64,000 nt of DNA, taken from NCBI RefSeq assembly GCF_000282895.1, contig NZ_ALBQ01000014.1, positions 207,649 to 271,648 of the forward strand. Reading direction: 5' to 3'. The notes below the pieces were generated by a model that was given only the letters and a program-made list of their open reading frames with translations, did not search any database and was not told the DNA's origin. Positions 16,927-26,866 of the stretch are shown here, piece after piece. Numbering within the stretch: position 1 is the stretch's first letter; the number at the start of each line of letters is the position of its first letter. Source of the DNA: Sphingomonas sp. ATCC 31555 (GTDB taxonomy: Bacteria; Pseudomonadota; Alphaproteobacteria; Sphingomonadales; Sphingomonadaceae). Both the position numbers and the translations under genes were made by a program.

Positions 16927-17817
16927 TCAGGCCGGCACTTCCAGCGGCTCGACATCGACCGATACGTGCATGTTCTGCGCGCCCGATCCCAGCACGATGC
17001 CGTCGATCGGCGCGATATCGGCATAGTCGCGGCCGATCGCCATGACGATGTGATCCTCGGCCATCCAAATGCCGTTGGTGGGATCGACGCCAGCCCAGCC
17101 CAGTTCCGGCCCGCACCACAGCAGCACCCAGGCATGAGTCGCGTCCGCCCCTACCAATCGCGGCTGGCCCGGCGGCGGCAGCGTGCGCAGATAGCCCGAG
17201 ACATAGGCGGCCGGCAGCCCCGCCGCGCGCAGGCCGGAGAGCATGATCTGCGCGAAATCCTGGCATACGCCGCCCCGCTTGGCGAACGCTTCGTGCGGCG
17301 GGGTATCGACCAGCGTCGCGGTGGGATCGAAAGTGAAGTCGCGCTGGATACGCCGGGCGAGTGCGATCCCGGCTTCCAGGATGCCGCGATCGGTGTCCAG
17401 CTCCTCGGCGCACCAGGCGCCGATCTCGCGATCGAGCGGGATCAGCGGCGAAGGGAACAGATAAGCGGCAGGCCCGGCGGCGGTGGGATCGCGGCTTTCC
17501 CGCGCCCATGCCGCGACCTGGCGCAGCGAAGGATCGCGCGGCGAGGGAACGGGAATGGGCCGGTCGACCCGGATGCGTGCGCGGCTCTCGATCGTCAGGC
17601 TGCTTGCGTCGTGCTCCACCACGAGCCGTACGACATTGGCGAGGCCGGCTTCGGCGCGCGCCGGATAGGTGCGGCCGCCGGGCTGCACCGTCAGCCGATA
17701 ATCCTCGATCATCTGGCCCGACCACAGGATAGGCTTCAGCCGCAGATTGCACCGGGCGAACGCCACCGGCTGCGCATAATCGAACCGCGTGACATGCCGG
17801 ATCTGGTAGAGCATCAT
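16927..17817 (-). CDS. Transglutaminase-like family protein
   Basis: A 296-residue protein with an N-terminal beta domain (YQIRHVTRFDYAQPV) typical of bacterial transglutaminase-like proteins. A catalytic core follows: Cys in GGVCQDFAQ, His in DATHAWVLL and Asp in GVDPTNG. The family acts as peptidase or amide-forming enzyme. The ATG pair at 17817/17814 overlaps the stop of the ATP-grasp/alpha-E gene, so the two are translationally coupled. This partnership is a known conserved group thought to act in peptide ligation or breakdown. Confidence 0.88.
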   Translation of the reverse strand: MMLYQIRHVTRFDYAQPVAFARCNLRLKPILWSGQMIEDYRLTVQPGGRTYPARAEAGLANVVRLVVEHDASSLTIESRARIRVDRPIPVPSPRDPSLRQVAAWARESRDPTAAGPAAYLFPSPLIPLDREIGAWCAEELDTDRGILEAGIALARRIQRDFTFDPTATLVDTPPHEAFAKRGGVCQDFAQIMLSGLRAAGLPAAYVSGYLRTLPPPGQPRLVGADATHAWVLLWCGPELGWAGVDPTNGIWMAEDHIVMAIGRDYADIAPIDGIVLGSGAQNMHVSVDVEPLEVPA

Positions 17818-20294
17818 GCGAGCACGAGCCCCGCCGCGCGCAGCGGCTCGGCACCGTGCAGGAAGTATCGCCGGCCGATCGCATCGGACAATGTGCCCAG
17901 CCGCGCCTGGAGATCGGCCAGCCAGGCATCGTCGATCCGCGTTGCCCGCGCCGTGACCAGTGCGGCGGCGATGGCGCGGGCCTGCTCCTGTTGCGGTTCG
18001 GCAAGCCCGTCGTCGGACAGCACGGGAAGCGCGTTCAGATGCGCCGAGATCGCCGCCGCCTGGAAGGCGATCCCTCGCGGATTGCCCGGATCGAGCGCCA
18101 GCAGATCGAGCACCGGCACGCGCGCCATGCCGGTCAGATAGCGCTGCCGATAGCTGATCTGGCTGTCGCTCAGGTCGAGCAGCGTCGAAAGATCGTCGGC
18201 GGTGGCATCCGGCTGGCCGAGCGCGCGCAGAAAGCCGATCGTCGCAAGCGCGCGTTCGATGCGGCGGCCGAGATCGTGGAAGCGCCATGCATCGGTGCGG
18301 CCCATATGCTCGGCCGCCTGGCCCGCCAGCGCCGAATAGCGTCGCTGCAGCGATCCGGCGCGATCGAGCAGCACGCCGCGATCGGGGAACGGCGCGTCGA
18401 GCAGGCGGATCATGTCGGCCGAGAGGCGATCGCGCGAGACGGCGCCGATCATCCGCGCCTGCCGGTTGATCTGCCGCACGCTCTGCTCGCCGCTCTCCGA
18501 TTCGAGCGCGGTGCGCGCGAGCTGCGTCAGTTCCTGCCGCTTCAGTCCGCGGGGGGGCGGCGCCGCACCCGCCATGATGACGAGCTGGGCCAGCCGGCCG
18601 ACCGTTTCGGGCGACAGCGCCGCGCCGGTATCCGCGCTGATCGAATGGCCGAGCAGCACGCGCAGCACCGAAAGCAGCGCTTCGCCCCGCTCCAGATAGC
18701 GGCCGAGCCAGAACATATTGTCTGCCACGCGGCTGGGCAGCGTCCCAGGATTGCGGCGCAGCTGCGTCGAATCGCCCGCCGGCAGGAGCGAGACGGGCAG
18801 AACAGGATCGGGCCCATGCACACAGACGTCGGCGGACCAGCTGCCTTCGCCCATTACTGCGGCGCGCGTATCCGGATGCTCGCCGATCCGGGCGAAACCG
18901 CCAGGCATCACCACCCAGCGCCCCGTCGCGTCGCGTGCGGCGAAGACGCGCAGCGTGAACGGACGAGCGATCAGCCGGTCTTCGGTGACAGTCGGCATCG
19001 TGGACAGGCAGACCAGTTCCTGGCCGACATAATCCTGCGGCCGGCGCTCGAGATCTTCAAGGATGGCGGCGCGCGCGGCGTCATCGAGCTGCGCGCCGAT
19101 CACCGGTGCGCCGTCGGGCAGGCCGATCAGCCGAGCGCCGAAGGCGGGCGCCACCACCAGCCGATCCAGCGTAGCGGCGACATGGGCCGCTTCTGCCGGC
19201 TGGCCGCACCACCAGGTTGCGATGTTGGGCAAGCGCAGCGGCGCGCCGAGCACCACTTCGCTCAGGCGCGGCAGGAACGCGGCGAATGCCGGCGCCTCCA
19301 GCAGCCCCGCGCCCGGTGCGTTGGCGATCACGACGTTGCCGGCCACCATCGCGTCGATCAGCCCGGCAACGCCGATTCGGGAGTGCGAATCGAGCGCCAG
19401 CGGATCCAGGAAGCGCGGATCGAAGCGGTGCCACAGTGCATCGATGCGCTTCAGCCCTGCGATGGTGCGGACGTACAGCCGATCGTCGAGCACGGCGAGA
19501 TCGGCGCCCTCCACCATCAGAAAGCCGAGATAGCGCGCAAGATGGGCCTGCTCGGCATAGCTGGCGGTGAAGCGGCCCGGCGTAAGCAGCGCCATGCGCG
19601 GCTCGGCGCGGCGACAGGCGGCCGCGATGCCGTCGCGAAATGCGGCGAAGAAGGGCGCATGGCGCTCGATGTTCAATCGGCCCTGCAGTCCGCCCAGCGT
19701 CCGCGCCATCGCCAACCGGTTCTCCAGCGCATAGCCGGCACCCGCTGGCGCGCGCAGGTGATCGGCCAGCACGCGCCAGTTTCCATCCGGATTGCGGCAC
19801 AGATCGAAGGCGACGAAATGGAGGTGGTGCTCGCCCGGCGGCGTCAAATGGGTGAGTGGACGCAGGAAGAAGGGGCTTCCCGTGACCAACGCGGCCGGTA
19901 CATGGCCGTCCGCTACCAGTCGGCAGGGGCCGTACAGATCCTTGAGTAGCGCTTCCATCAGTTCGGCGCGCTGGATCGCGCCGGCTTCGATGTCGCGCCA
20001 TTCGCCGGTATCGATCAGCAGCGGCACCGGGGAGAGCGGCCAGGGCCGTTCATCCCCTTCGTCACCGACCCGGTAGCCGGTGCCGATATCCTCGGCATGG
20101 CGATGCGCGCGCTCCCGTGCCAGGGCGAAGCCGTCGCCCGAAAGGCCGGCAAGCTCCTCGAACAGGGCGGTCCACGCATCGCTGGTGCGCGCCCGCAGCA
20201 CGTCGCCTGCCGGCGCCTGCCCGCAATAGTCCGTAATCCAACGATCGGCGATCGTGCCGGCGTCGAACAATCCCGCCTCGGCAAGGCTGACCAC
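17814..20294 (-). CDS. Circularly permuted ATP-grasp protein fused to alpha-E domain
   Basis: An 826-residue fusion. Residues 1 to about 500 are a circularly permuted ATP-grasp ligase (LTPPGEHHLHFVAFDLCRNP, LARYLGFLMVEGADLAV, GVAGLIDAMVAGNVVIANAPG). Residues about 510-820 are the all-helical alpha-E domain (LPSRVADNMFWLGRYLERGE at its start). In many genomes these are two separate proteins; here they are one. ATP-grasp enzymes of this group are predicted to form peptide bonds. It is coupled to the transglutaminase gene downstream. No proteasome-like Anbu peptidase, a frequent companion, is in the window. Confidence 0.88.
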   Translation of the reverse strand: MVSLAEAGLFDAGTIADRWITDYCGQAPAGDVLRARTSDAWTALFEELAGLSGDGFALARERAHRHAEDIGTGYRVGDEGDERPWPLSPVPLLIDTGEWRDIEAGAIQRAELMEALLKDLYGPCRLVADGHVPAALVTGSPFFLRPLTHLTPPGEHHLHFVAFDLCRNPDGNWRVLADHLRAPAGAGYALENRLAMARTLGGLQGRLNIERHAPFFAAFRDGIAAACRRAEPRMALLTPGRFTASYAEQAHLARYLGFLMVEGADLAVLDDRLYVRTIAGLKRIDALWHRFDPRFLDPLALDSHSRIGVAGLIDAMVAGNVVIANAPGAGLLEAPAFAAFLPRLSEVVLGAPLRLPNIATWWCGQPAEAAHVAATLDRLVVAPAFGARLIGLPDGAPVIGAQLDDAARAAILEDLERRPQDYVGQELVCLSTMPTVTEDRLIARPFTLRVFAARDATGRWVVMPGGFARIGEHPDTRAAVMGEGSWSADVCVHGPDPVLPVSLLPAGDSTQLRRNPGTLPSRVADNMFWLGRYLERGEALLSVLRVLLGHSISADTGAALSPETVGRLAQLVIMAGAAPPPRGLKRQELTQLARTALESESGEQSVRQINRQARMIGAVSRDRLSADMIRLLDAPFPDRGVLLDRAGSLQRRYSALAGQAAEHMGRTDAWRFHDLGRRIERALATIGFLRALGQPDATADDLSTLLDLSDSQISYRQRYLTGMARVPVLDLLALDPGNPRGIAFQAAAISAHLNALPVLSDDGLAEPQQEQARAIAAALVTARATRIDDAWLADLQARLGTLSDAIGRRYFLHGAEPLRAAGLVLA

Positions 20295-20403
20295 AGCTGC
20301 TTCCCTTTCCTCGCGAGGGTGATGGGCGAAAGGTTGCTGCCATGCAACACGCGAGATGTGCGAGTGGGGGCAAAAGCGGTACCGGTCCGGCGCTGGTCGC
20401 CGA

Positions 20404-22914
20404 TCAAACGTCGGGCAGCGTCTGGTCGGCGATGCCCCAGCCGCGCAGACTGCGGCCTTGCGCGCGTTCGATCAACATGTCGGCGTCGCGGATCGTGAAC
20501 CGGGCAGCGCTGTCCGTCTCGCGCAGTTCGGTCCAGGTTACCGGCGTGGCGACCGGCGCGTTTTCGCGGGCGCGGGCGACATAGGGCAGCACCGCCGTCG
20601 CGCCGCGCTGGTTGCGCAGATAGTCGATGAAGATGCGTCCCGTGCGACTGGCCTTTTTGAGGTTGGCGGTGAAGCGCTCGGGCTCGGCCTGGGCAAGGGC
20701 GCGGGCGAAGCGCTCGCAGAAGCTGCGCGCCGCGGGCCATTCCGCGTGCGGCACCAGCGGCACCACCACGTGCACGCCTTTGCCCCCGGAGAGCATCGGC
20801 CAGCTGGTGAGACCGATCTCGGCGAGCTGCTCCTTCAGAAACTCCGCCGCTTTCTTGACCACGGCAAAGTCCAGACCCTCGTCCGGATCGAGATCGAACA
20901 CCAGCCGATCGGGCTTCTCGATATCGGCGACGCGGGATCCCCAGCCGTGAAATTCGATCGTGCCCATCTGCACGCAGGCGAGCATGCCATCGGCATCGGA
21001 TACGTAGAGATAGGGTTCGGTGGAGCCGTCCTTTTCGCGGATATCGACATGGTGGACCTGCTCGCCGAAGCTGCCGGCATCGTGCTTCTGGAAGAAGCAT
21101 TGTTTGGCGCGGCCCTGCGGACAGCGGACCAGGCTGATCGGGCGATCGGCCAGCCAGGGCAGCGCGATCGGCGCGACGGCGCTGTAGTAATCGGCAAGGT
21201 CGCCCTTGGTGAGCTTCGATTCGGGAAAGATCACGCGATCGCGGCTGCTGATCTTGATCGTACTAGGCGCGGCCTCGGGCAGCGCGGCGGGTTCCTCCGC
21301 CACTACCGCCTCAGCCGGCTTGTCCTCGCGCAGACCGAGGAAGCTGGCATGGCGCACCACTTTCTCGGCGGTGAACTCGGCAAAGGCGATTTCCGCGACC
21401 AGTTCGGGTTTCACCCAACGCGCGCCGCGTGCTTCGGGGCGGGGGACCTTGGCGGCGGGGGCGTCGGCGGCAAGTTCGTCCAGGCGCTCGCGCAGGGAAA
21501 GCAGCGTCTCGGCGTTGAAGCCGGTGCCGACCTTGCCGGCATAGACCAGCCCGTCCGGCCCGTTCAGCCCGAGCAGCAATGACTTGAACCCGCGTCCCCT
21601 GGCGCTCGAAGCGCTCCAGCCGAGGATCACGAATTCCTGGCGGTGCGTGCATTTGATCTTCAGCCACGCCTTGCTGCGCGTGCCGCGATAGGGCGCGTCG
21701 GCGCGTTTCGAGACAATCCCCTCGAACCCTTCGCGGCACATGCTTTCGAACAGCTTCTCGCCATGGCCGATCACATGTTCGGAGAAGCGCAGGCGATCGT
21801 CGACGCCGTCCATCAGCGCGCGCAGGCGTTCCTTGCGCTCGATCTGGGGGAGGGCGGTCAGGTCCTCGCCCGCGTCGGCGAGCAGATCGAAGGCGAAGCA
21901 CAGCAGCCCCTCGCCGCCGGCGGAGATCGCCTCCTGCAGGGTGGAGAAGTCAGGCTTGTCGCCCTGCATCGCGACGATCTCTCCGTCGATCAGCGCGCCG
22001 GCGGGCAGGCCGGCAGCGGCTTCGGCGATGCCGGGGAACTTGGCGGTCCAGTCCAGGCCGGAGCGGGTGTAGATCTTCGGCCCGTCCGTGCCGGTGGCAA
22101 TAAGCGCGCGGTAGCCGTCGTACTTGATCTCGTGGAGCCACTGGTTCCCGGTGGGGACGGTGTCGACCAGCGTGGCGAGCTGGGGAGATTGGAACGACGG
22201 GGCTTTCGATCCTTTTCCGGAGGCCCGCTTCGCTTTCGCCCCCCTCCCGCTTGCGGGAGGGGGTGATGTGGAAGAAGGGCTGCTAGGTTTCCGCCCCTCC
22301 CCCGACCCCTCTCGCACGCGGGAGGGGGGCGCAGGCTTCTTCCCCTCGGCAATCTCCTGCATCGTGCGACCAGTGGTGACGCTGGTGAGGCCGGTTTCCA
22401 CCAGCTCGTCCGTCGCCCCGGCGAACTCGTCGTTGATCTTGCGGAGCAGCCAGTTCTCGGCCTTTTCCTTGCCTCGGGGCTTGAGCCGGATCAGCAGCCA
22501 TTCGCCCCGCATGCGCTCGCCGTGCAGCACGAAATGGAGATGGCCCTTCTCCAGATCCTTGGCACTCTTGCCCGGGATCGGCTCCCAGGTGCCGTTGTCC
22601 CACAGCATTACCGTGCCGCCGCCATATTGGCCCTTGGGGATAGTCCCCTCGAAATCGGCATAGGAGAGCGGATGGTCCTCGGTGCGGACCGCCAGCCGTT
22701 TCTCGTCGGGGTCCAGGCTGGGCCCGCGCGTCACCGCCCAGCTTTTGAGCACGCCGTCCACTTCCAGCCGGAAGTCCCAGTGCAGCCGTGTCGCGTCATG
22801 CTTCTGGACGATGAAGCGATTGCCGCCTCCCTTGGCGACCTTGCCGGCGGGCTCCGCCGTCTTGGCGAAGTCGCGCTTGGCATTGTAGCGGGCGAGGCTG
22901 TCGGGCTCAGGCAC
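20404..22914 (-). CDS. ligD: Multifunctional DNA ligase D (NHEJ)
   Basis: An 836-residue protein with domain order phosphoesterase, ligase, polymerase. The phosphoesterase (about 1-170) shows HDATRLHWDFRLE. The ATP-dependent ligase (about 235-530) has the adenylated Lys in EIKYDGYRAL. The polymerase/primase (about 560-836) shows VFDLDPDEGLDF. It repairs double-strand breaks with Ku, whose gene overlaps its start by eight bases. The linker between the phosphoesterase and ligase domains (about residues 190-235) is low-complexity and is encoded by two GC-rich palindromes like those found between genes elsewhere in the window. Confidence 0.95.
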   Translation of the reverse strand: MPEPDSLARYNAKRDFAKTAEPAGKVAKGGGNRFIVQKHDATRLHWDFRLEVDGVLKSWAVTRGPSLDPDEKRLAVRTEDHPLSYADFEGTIPKGQYGGGTVMLWDNGTWEPIPGKSAKDLEKGHLHFVLHGERMRGEWLLIRLKPRGKEKAENWLLRKINDEFAGATDELVETGLTSVTTGRTMQEIAEGKKPAPPSRVREGSGEGRKPSSPSSTSPPPASGRGAKAKRASGKGSKAPSFQSPQLATLVDTVPTGNQWLHEIKYDGYRALIATGTDGPKIYTRSGLDWTAKFPGIAEAAAGLPAGALIDGEIVAMQGDKPDFSTLQEAISAGGEGLLCFAFDLLADAGEDLTALPQIERKERLRALMDGVDDRLRFSEHVIGHGEKLFESMCREGFEGIVSKRADAPYRGTRSKAWLKIKCTHRQEFVILGWSASSARGRGFKSLLLGLNGPDGLVYAGKVGTGFNAETLLSLRERLDELAADAPAAKVPRPEARGARWVKPELVAEIAFAEFTAEKVVRHASFLGLREDKPAEAVVAEEPAALPEAAPSTIKISSRDRVIFPESKLTKGDLADYYSAVAPIALPWLADRPISLVRCPQGRAKQCFFQKHDAGSFGEQVHHVDIREKDGSTEPYLYVSDADGMLACVQMGTIEFHGWGSRVADIEKPDRLVFDLDPDEGLDFAVVKKAAEFLKEQLAEIGLTSWPMLSGGKGVHVVVPLVPHAEWPAARSFCERFARALAQAEPERFTANLKKASRTGRIFIDYLRNQRGATAVLPYVARARENAPVATPVTWTELRETDSAARFTIRDADMLIERAQGRSLRGWGIADQTLPDV
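22240..22263. repeat. GC-rich palindromic element inside the ligD coding frame, copy 1
   Basis: A perfect palindrome with 11-base arms (CCCCCTCCCGC) and a two-base TT loop. Read on the minus strand it encodes PPPASGRG within the ligD linker. The same core occurs in hrpB (63921-63945), and relatives lie between genes. Confidence 0.75.
22306..22327. repeat. GC-rich palindromic element inside the ligD coding frame, copy 2
   Basis: An imperfect relative of the preceding element (CCCCTCTCGC / GCGGGAGGGG) 43 bases away. It encodes PSRVREG in the same linker in a different reading phase, so the element is tolerated in frame rather than selected for one peptide. Confidence 0.65.
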
Positions 22915-23776
22915 GTTTCTTCGCCGCCGGTTTCTTGGCCGGGGCCTTTTTGGGCGCAGCCTTGGCCTTTGAGGCAGGCTTGGCGTCGCCGGGGCCTAGC
23001 GACTTCTTCAGCGCCGCCATGAGGTCCACCACGTTCGAACCCCGGCTGTCCGCCTTGTCGGGATCTTCCTCGATCACCTTGGCGCCCTTGGCCTTTTTCT
23101 TCTTCTCGATCAGGTTGCGCAGCGCGTCGACATAGCGATCGTGAAAGCCCTTGGGGTCGAACTTGCTCGCCTTCTTCTCGATCAACGTTTGCGCCAGATC
23201 GAGCAGTTCGGGATCGGGCTCGCTGTCCGCGATTTCGCGGAAATAGCCCTGCGCCTTCTGCACCTCATCGGCATAGCGCAGCGTCTCGAGGATCATGCCG
23301 CGCCCGCAGGGCTTGAGGCTGACGATATACTCGCGGCCGCGCATCGCCAGCTGGCCCAGCCCCACCTTGCGCGCCCGCCGCAGCGCCTCGCGCAGCACGA
23401 TGAAGGCCTCCTCTGCCAGTTCATCCGCCGGCACGACGAAATAGGGACGCTCGTAATAGAGCACGTCGATTTCGTCGGCGTCGACGAACTGAGTCAGCTC
23501 CAGCGTTTTCTTGGATTCCAGCTTTACCGCGTCGATCTCGTCCTGTTCGAGCAGGACATATTCGCCCTTCTCGATCTCGTATCCCTTGACGATCTCGTCG
23601 GGCTCGACCGTGCCGACGCCGGGCGCGACCTTTTCGTACTTGATCCGCTGGCCGCTCGGCTCGTGAATTTGATGGAACGCGATCTGCGCGCCGGATTTGG
23701 TGGCGGTGTAGATCTCGACGGGAATCGAAACGAGGGCCAGCCGAATCTGTCCCTGCCAATAGGCGCGTGCGGCCAT
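22907..23776 (-). CDS. ku: Ku protein, non-homologous end joining
   Basis: A 289-residue bacterial Ku homodimer subunit. It begins MAARAYWQGQIRLALVSIPVEIY, has the family segments FHQIHEPSGQRIKYEK and YYERPYFVVP, and ends in a Lys/Ala-rich tail typical of DNA-binding Ku tails. It rings DNA ends and recruits LigD. The ATG at 23776 is the family start; the frame extends 22 codons upstream without support. It is transcribed ahead of ligD with an eight-base overlap. Confidence 0.95.
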   Translation of the reverse strand: MAARAYWQGQIRLALVSIPVEIYTATKSGAQIAFHQIHEPSGQRIKYEKVAPGVGTVEPDEIVKGYEIEKGEYVLLEQDEIDAVKLESKKTLELTQFVDADEIDVLYYERPYFVVPADELAEEAFIVLREALRRARKVGLGQLAMRGREYIVSLKPCGRGMILETLRYADEVQKAQGYFREIADSEPDPELLDLAQTLIEKKASKFDPKGFHDRYVDALRNLIEKKKKAKGAKVIEEDPDKADSRGSNVVDLMAALKKSLGPGDAKPASKAKAAPKKAPAKKPAAKKRA

Positions 23777-23873
23777 GCGGAAGTCTCCTCGTTGCAGGCC
23801 CGATTCAATTCCCCAAAGGTCACAGTGTTCCGCCCATCGCAACGGCGGCGTTTAGGCTGTAGAGGCAGACCGT

Positions 23874-24452
23874 ATGAGCACCGACCCTTTCGCGCTTTTC
23901 CACGACTGGTACACCGAAGCGCGCACCACCGAATTGAACGATTCCAACGCGATGGCGCTGGCGACCGCCGATGCGCAGGGCCGCCCCTCGGTGCGGATGG
24001 TGCTGCTGAAAGGCTATGACGAACGCGGCTTCGTCTTCTACACCAACCGGGAGAGCAGGAAGGCCGGCGACCTGGCCGCCAACCCTTATGTTGCGCTGCT
24101 GTTCCACTGGAAGTCGCTGCGCCGCCAGATCCGGATCGAAGGCGCGATCGATCTCGCCAGCGACGCGGAATCGGACGCCTATTTCGCCAGTCGCAGCCGC
24201 GATTCGCAGCTCGGCGCCTGGGCCTCGGACCAGTCGCGCCCGCTTGATGCCCGCGCGACGTTCGAGGCGCGCTTCGAGGAAGTACGCGCCCGCTTCGAAG
24301 GCGGTGCGGTGCCGCGCCCGCCGCATTGGGGCGGCTATCGCGTGACGCCGGAGCGGATCGAGTTCTGGCTCGATCGCGAACACCGTTTGCACGAGCGCCG
24401 CGTCTTCACCCGCGCCGGCGACGGTTGGAGCGAAGGCATGTTGTTCCCATGA
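23874..24452 (+). CDS. pdxH: Pyridoxamine 5'-phosphate oxidase
   Basis: A 192-residue FMN enzyme that oxidises pyridoxine/pyridoxamine 5'-phosphate to pyridoxal phosphate. It shows the family blocks [35 protein letters not shown] and the C-terminal [17 protein letters not shown]. Length is normal. Its stop overlaps the start of the cation transporter gene (ATGA). Confidence 0.95.
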   Translation: MSTDPFALFHDWYTEARTTELNDSNAMALATADAQGRPSVRMVLLKGYDERGFVFYTNRESRKAGDLAANPYVALLFHWKSLRRQIRIEGAIDLASDAESDAYFASRSRDSQLGAWASDQSRPLDARATFEARFEEVRARFEGGAVPRPPHWGGYRVTPERIEFWLDREHRLHERRVFTRAGDGWSEGMLFP

Positions 24453-25381
24453 GCAACCTCGCCCGCCGGGCCGCGCTGGCCAGCGTCGCCAGCGCCGTGT
24501 TGCTGGGGGCGCTCAAATCCTATGCGGCGGTGAAGACAGGATCGGTGGCGGTGCTGGCCAGCCTGGCCGATTCGGGGCTCGACCTGATCGCTTCGCTGGT
24601 CACGCTGGGCGGCGTGCACTGGGCCGCGCAGCCGGCGGACGAGAAGCACCGTTTCGGCCATGGCAAGGCGGAGGCGCTGGCGGCGCTGTTCCAGGTGGCG
24701 ATCATCGCGATTTCCGGCTTCGCCATTCTGCTACGCGCGGTGCAGCGGCTGCTGCAGAACCAGGCGAGCGCCGCACCCGAGGCGGGCATCGTCGTGTCGG
24801 TGATTGCGATGGTGGTGACGCTGGCGCTCACCCAATATCAGCGTTCGGTCGTGCGCCGCACCGGATCGATCGCGATCACGACGGACAGTATTCACTATAG
24901 TTCGGATCTGTTCCTCAACGCCGCCGTCATCGCCGCTCTGGTGCTGGAAAGCTATGTCGGCATCGCCGGCGCCGACCCGATCTTCGGCATCGCCATCGCG
25001 CTGTGGCTGCTATGGGGCGCCTGGCGCGCTTCCGTCGCGGCGATCGATCAACTGATGGATCGCGAATGGCCGGAGGAGAAGCGCCGCCGCTTCGTCGAGA
25101 TCGCCGCCACCTATCCCGAACTCAACAGCCTGCACGATCTGCGCACCCGTACCAGCGGCAATCGCGACTTCGTGCAGTTCCATGTCAGTATGCGCCCGAC
25201 GATGACGATCGCCGCGGCGCATGACGTGGTCGAGCGGCTGGAAGCGGCGCTGGCGGAGGCGTTTCCGGATACCGAGATCCTGATCCATGTCGATCCGGAC
25301 GGCCATGTCGACGAGCCTGGCAATGCGATGGTGGAGGCCAATCTGCTGGATGACGGCGACGTTACGAGCGGCGGACGGTAA
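24449..25381 (+). CDS. Cation diffusion facilitator (FieF-like divalent metal efflux)
   Basis: A 310-residue CDF transporter. Transmembrane helices fill the first 200 residues. The metal-binding Asp pair is in [12 protein letters not shown] (helix 2), with a second [10 protein letters not shown] site in helix 5. A cytoplasmic C-terminal domain with the HDLRTRTSG and HV(D)PDGHVDE blocks follows. It exports Fe, Zn or similar ions in exchange for protons. It is translationally coupled to pdxH, a pairing also seen in other sphingomonads. Confidence 0.9.
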   Translation: MSNLARRAALASVASAVLLGALKSYAAVKTGSVAVLASLADSGLDLIASLVTLGGVHWAAQPADEKHRFGHGKAEALAALFQVAIIAISGFAILLRAVQRLLQNQASAAPEAGIVVSVIAMVVTLALTQYQRSVVRRTGSIAITTDSIHYSSDLFLNAAVIAALVLESYVGIAGADPIFGIAIALWLLWGAWRASVAAIDQLMDREWPEEKRRRFVEIAATYPELNSLHDLRTRTSGNRDFVQFHVSMRPTMTIAAAHDVVERLEAALAEAFPDTEILIHVDPDGHVDEPGNAMVEANLLDDGDVTSGGR

Positions 25382-25436
25382 CAGCCGGGCCGGAGGCTCC
25401 CTATCTGGGCGGGCCCACCCGCCAGGAGACGCCCCG

Positions 25437-26612
25437 ATGCATGCACCGCCCGTCCCCGCCACGCTTGGCCGCGGCCTTACCTTCGCCATGGCGGCGGCGG
25501 CGGGGATCGCGGTGGCGAACATCTATTACAACCAGCCGCTGCTCGGGATTATCGAACGCGACCTGCCCGGCCAACCGGCGGGGCTGGTGCCGACGGCAAC
25601 CCAGCTCGGCTATGCGGCGGGGCTGTTCCTGCTGGTGCCGCTGGCCGACCTGCACGAGCGCAAGCAACTGATCGTGCTGCAATTACTGGTGCTCGCCGCA
25701 GCGCTGGTGGGCGCCGCGACCGCACCGAATGCATGGATGCTGATCGCGGCTTCGCTGCTCGTCGGTGCGGCGGCGAGCGTGGCGCAGCAGATTGTGCCGT
25801 TCGCCGCGCACCTCGCCGATCCGGCCCGGCGCGGGCAGACAGTGGGTATGGTGATGGCGGGGCTGCTCTGCGGCATCCTGCTCAGCCGCACGCTTTCCGG
25901 TTTCGTGGGCACGCATGCGGGCTGGCGCGAGATGTTCTGGCTGGGCGTGCCGCTGGCGCTCGGCACCGCCGCGGTGATGGCGTGGCGGTTGCCGCGCAGC
26001 CATCCCGACAGCGGGCTCGGCTATGGCGGGTTGCTGCGTTCGCTGGCCCAGCTCTGGGTGGCGTTTCCGCCGCTGCGGCTGGCGGCAATCACCCAAGCGC
26101 TGTTATTTGCGGGATTCACGGCCTTCTGGACCATCCTCGCGCTGTACCTGCAATCGCCGCGCTTCGGCTTGGGGGCGGATATCGCCGGCCTGTTCGGCGT
26201 GGTTGGCGCCGCCGGCATCCTGGGCGCGCCGCTGGCGGGCCGCATCGCCGATCGCACCGGACCGCACCTGGTGGTGTTGGTGGGTGCGCTGCTGGCGGTG
26301 GCGAGCTGGGCGATCTTCGGTCTGTGGGCCAGCATCGTCGCGCTGGTGATCGGGGTCGTGCTGCTCGATTTTGCGGTGCAGAGCGCGCTGGTTGCCAACC
26401 AGCATATCGTGTTCGCACTGCGGCCGGAGGCGCGGGCGCGGCTCAATACCGTGCTGATGGGATCGATGTTCCTAGGCGGCGCCGGTGGGTCGGCCACGGC
26501 GACCCTGGCCTGGCAGGGCGGCGGGTGGAGCGGCGTGGCGCTGCTGGGCGGCGGGCTGTCGCTGGTTGCCGCGGGGCTGCAGCTAGCGAACCGACGAAGT
26601 AACCGAAGTTAA
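25437..26612 (+). CDS. MFS transporter
   Basis: A 391-residue major facilitator protein with 12 predicted membrane helices. The N-terminal IYYNQPLLG motif is characteristic of a bacterial drug/solute MFS subgroup (YNQPLL), and LADLHERKQLIVL holds the loop 2-3 motif. The ATG at 25437 has CAGGAGAC upstream; the frame runs back further without support. Substrate is unknown. Confidence 0.88.
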   Translation: MHAPPVPATLGRGLTFAMAAAAGIAVANIYYNQPLLGIIERDLPGQPAGLVPTATQLGYAAGLFLLVPLADLHERKQLIVLQLLVLAAALVGAATAPNAWMLIAASLLVGAAASVAQQIVPFAAHLADPARRGQTVGMVMAGLLCGILLSRTLSGFVGTHAGWREMFWLGVPLALGTAAVMAWRLPRSHPDSGLGYGGLLRSLAQLWVAFPPLRLAAITQALLFAGFTAFWTILALYLQSPRFGLGADIAGLFGVVGAAGILGAPLAGRIADRTGPHLVVLVGALLAVASWAIFGLWASIVALVIGVVLLDFAVQSALVANQHIVFALRPEARARLNTVLMGSMFLGGAGGSATATLAWQGGGWSGVALLGGGLSLVAAGLQLANRRSNRS

Positions 26613-26624
26613 AGCGAAAAACGG

Positions 26625-26649
26625 GAACGGCGGGGCCTGCATGTCGTTG
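26625..26649 (+). promoter_or_regulatory. Putative EcfG (general stress) promoter
   Basis: GGAAC at 26625-26629 and CGTT at 26646-26649, spaced by 16 bases, match the alphaproteobacterial EcfG -35/-10 pattern. It lies 24 bases ahead of the small gene at 26673 and its neighbour isochorismatase gene. Confidence 0.7.
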
Positions 26650-26672
26650 GTTCTCCCATCAGGAGAAGCGCC

Positions 26673-26858
26673 ATGCCCGATCCGGACACGCATACCCACT
26701 CCCAGCCTCGCCCCAATGTCTCGACCGAACCCGGCGAAAAAGGCGATGCCGGCGGCACCAGCACCCAGCCGCGGCCGAACCTTTCCACCGAGCATCAGCA
26801 GGAAGGCGATGCCCGCCATCCGAGCGACACGCTCGATCGCGGCCAATCGGCGCGCTGA
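26673..26858 (+). CDS. Small hydrophilic repeat protein, probable stress protein
   Basis: A 61-residue, very hydrophilic, probably disordered protein. It holds a tandem repeat: SQPRPNVSTEPGEKGDAGG and TQPRPNLSTEHQQEGDARH. CAGGAGAAGC six bases before the ATG is a strong ribosome site. It follows an EcfG-like promoter and precedes the isochorismatase gene by eight bases. I do not recognise a family; the promoter suggests a role in stress tolerance. Confidence 0.65.
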   Translation: MPDPDTHTHSQPRPNVSTEPGEKGDAGGTSTQPRPNLSTEHQQEGDARHPSDTLDRGQSAR

Positions 26859-26866
26859 GCCCGGCG

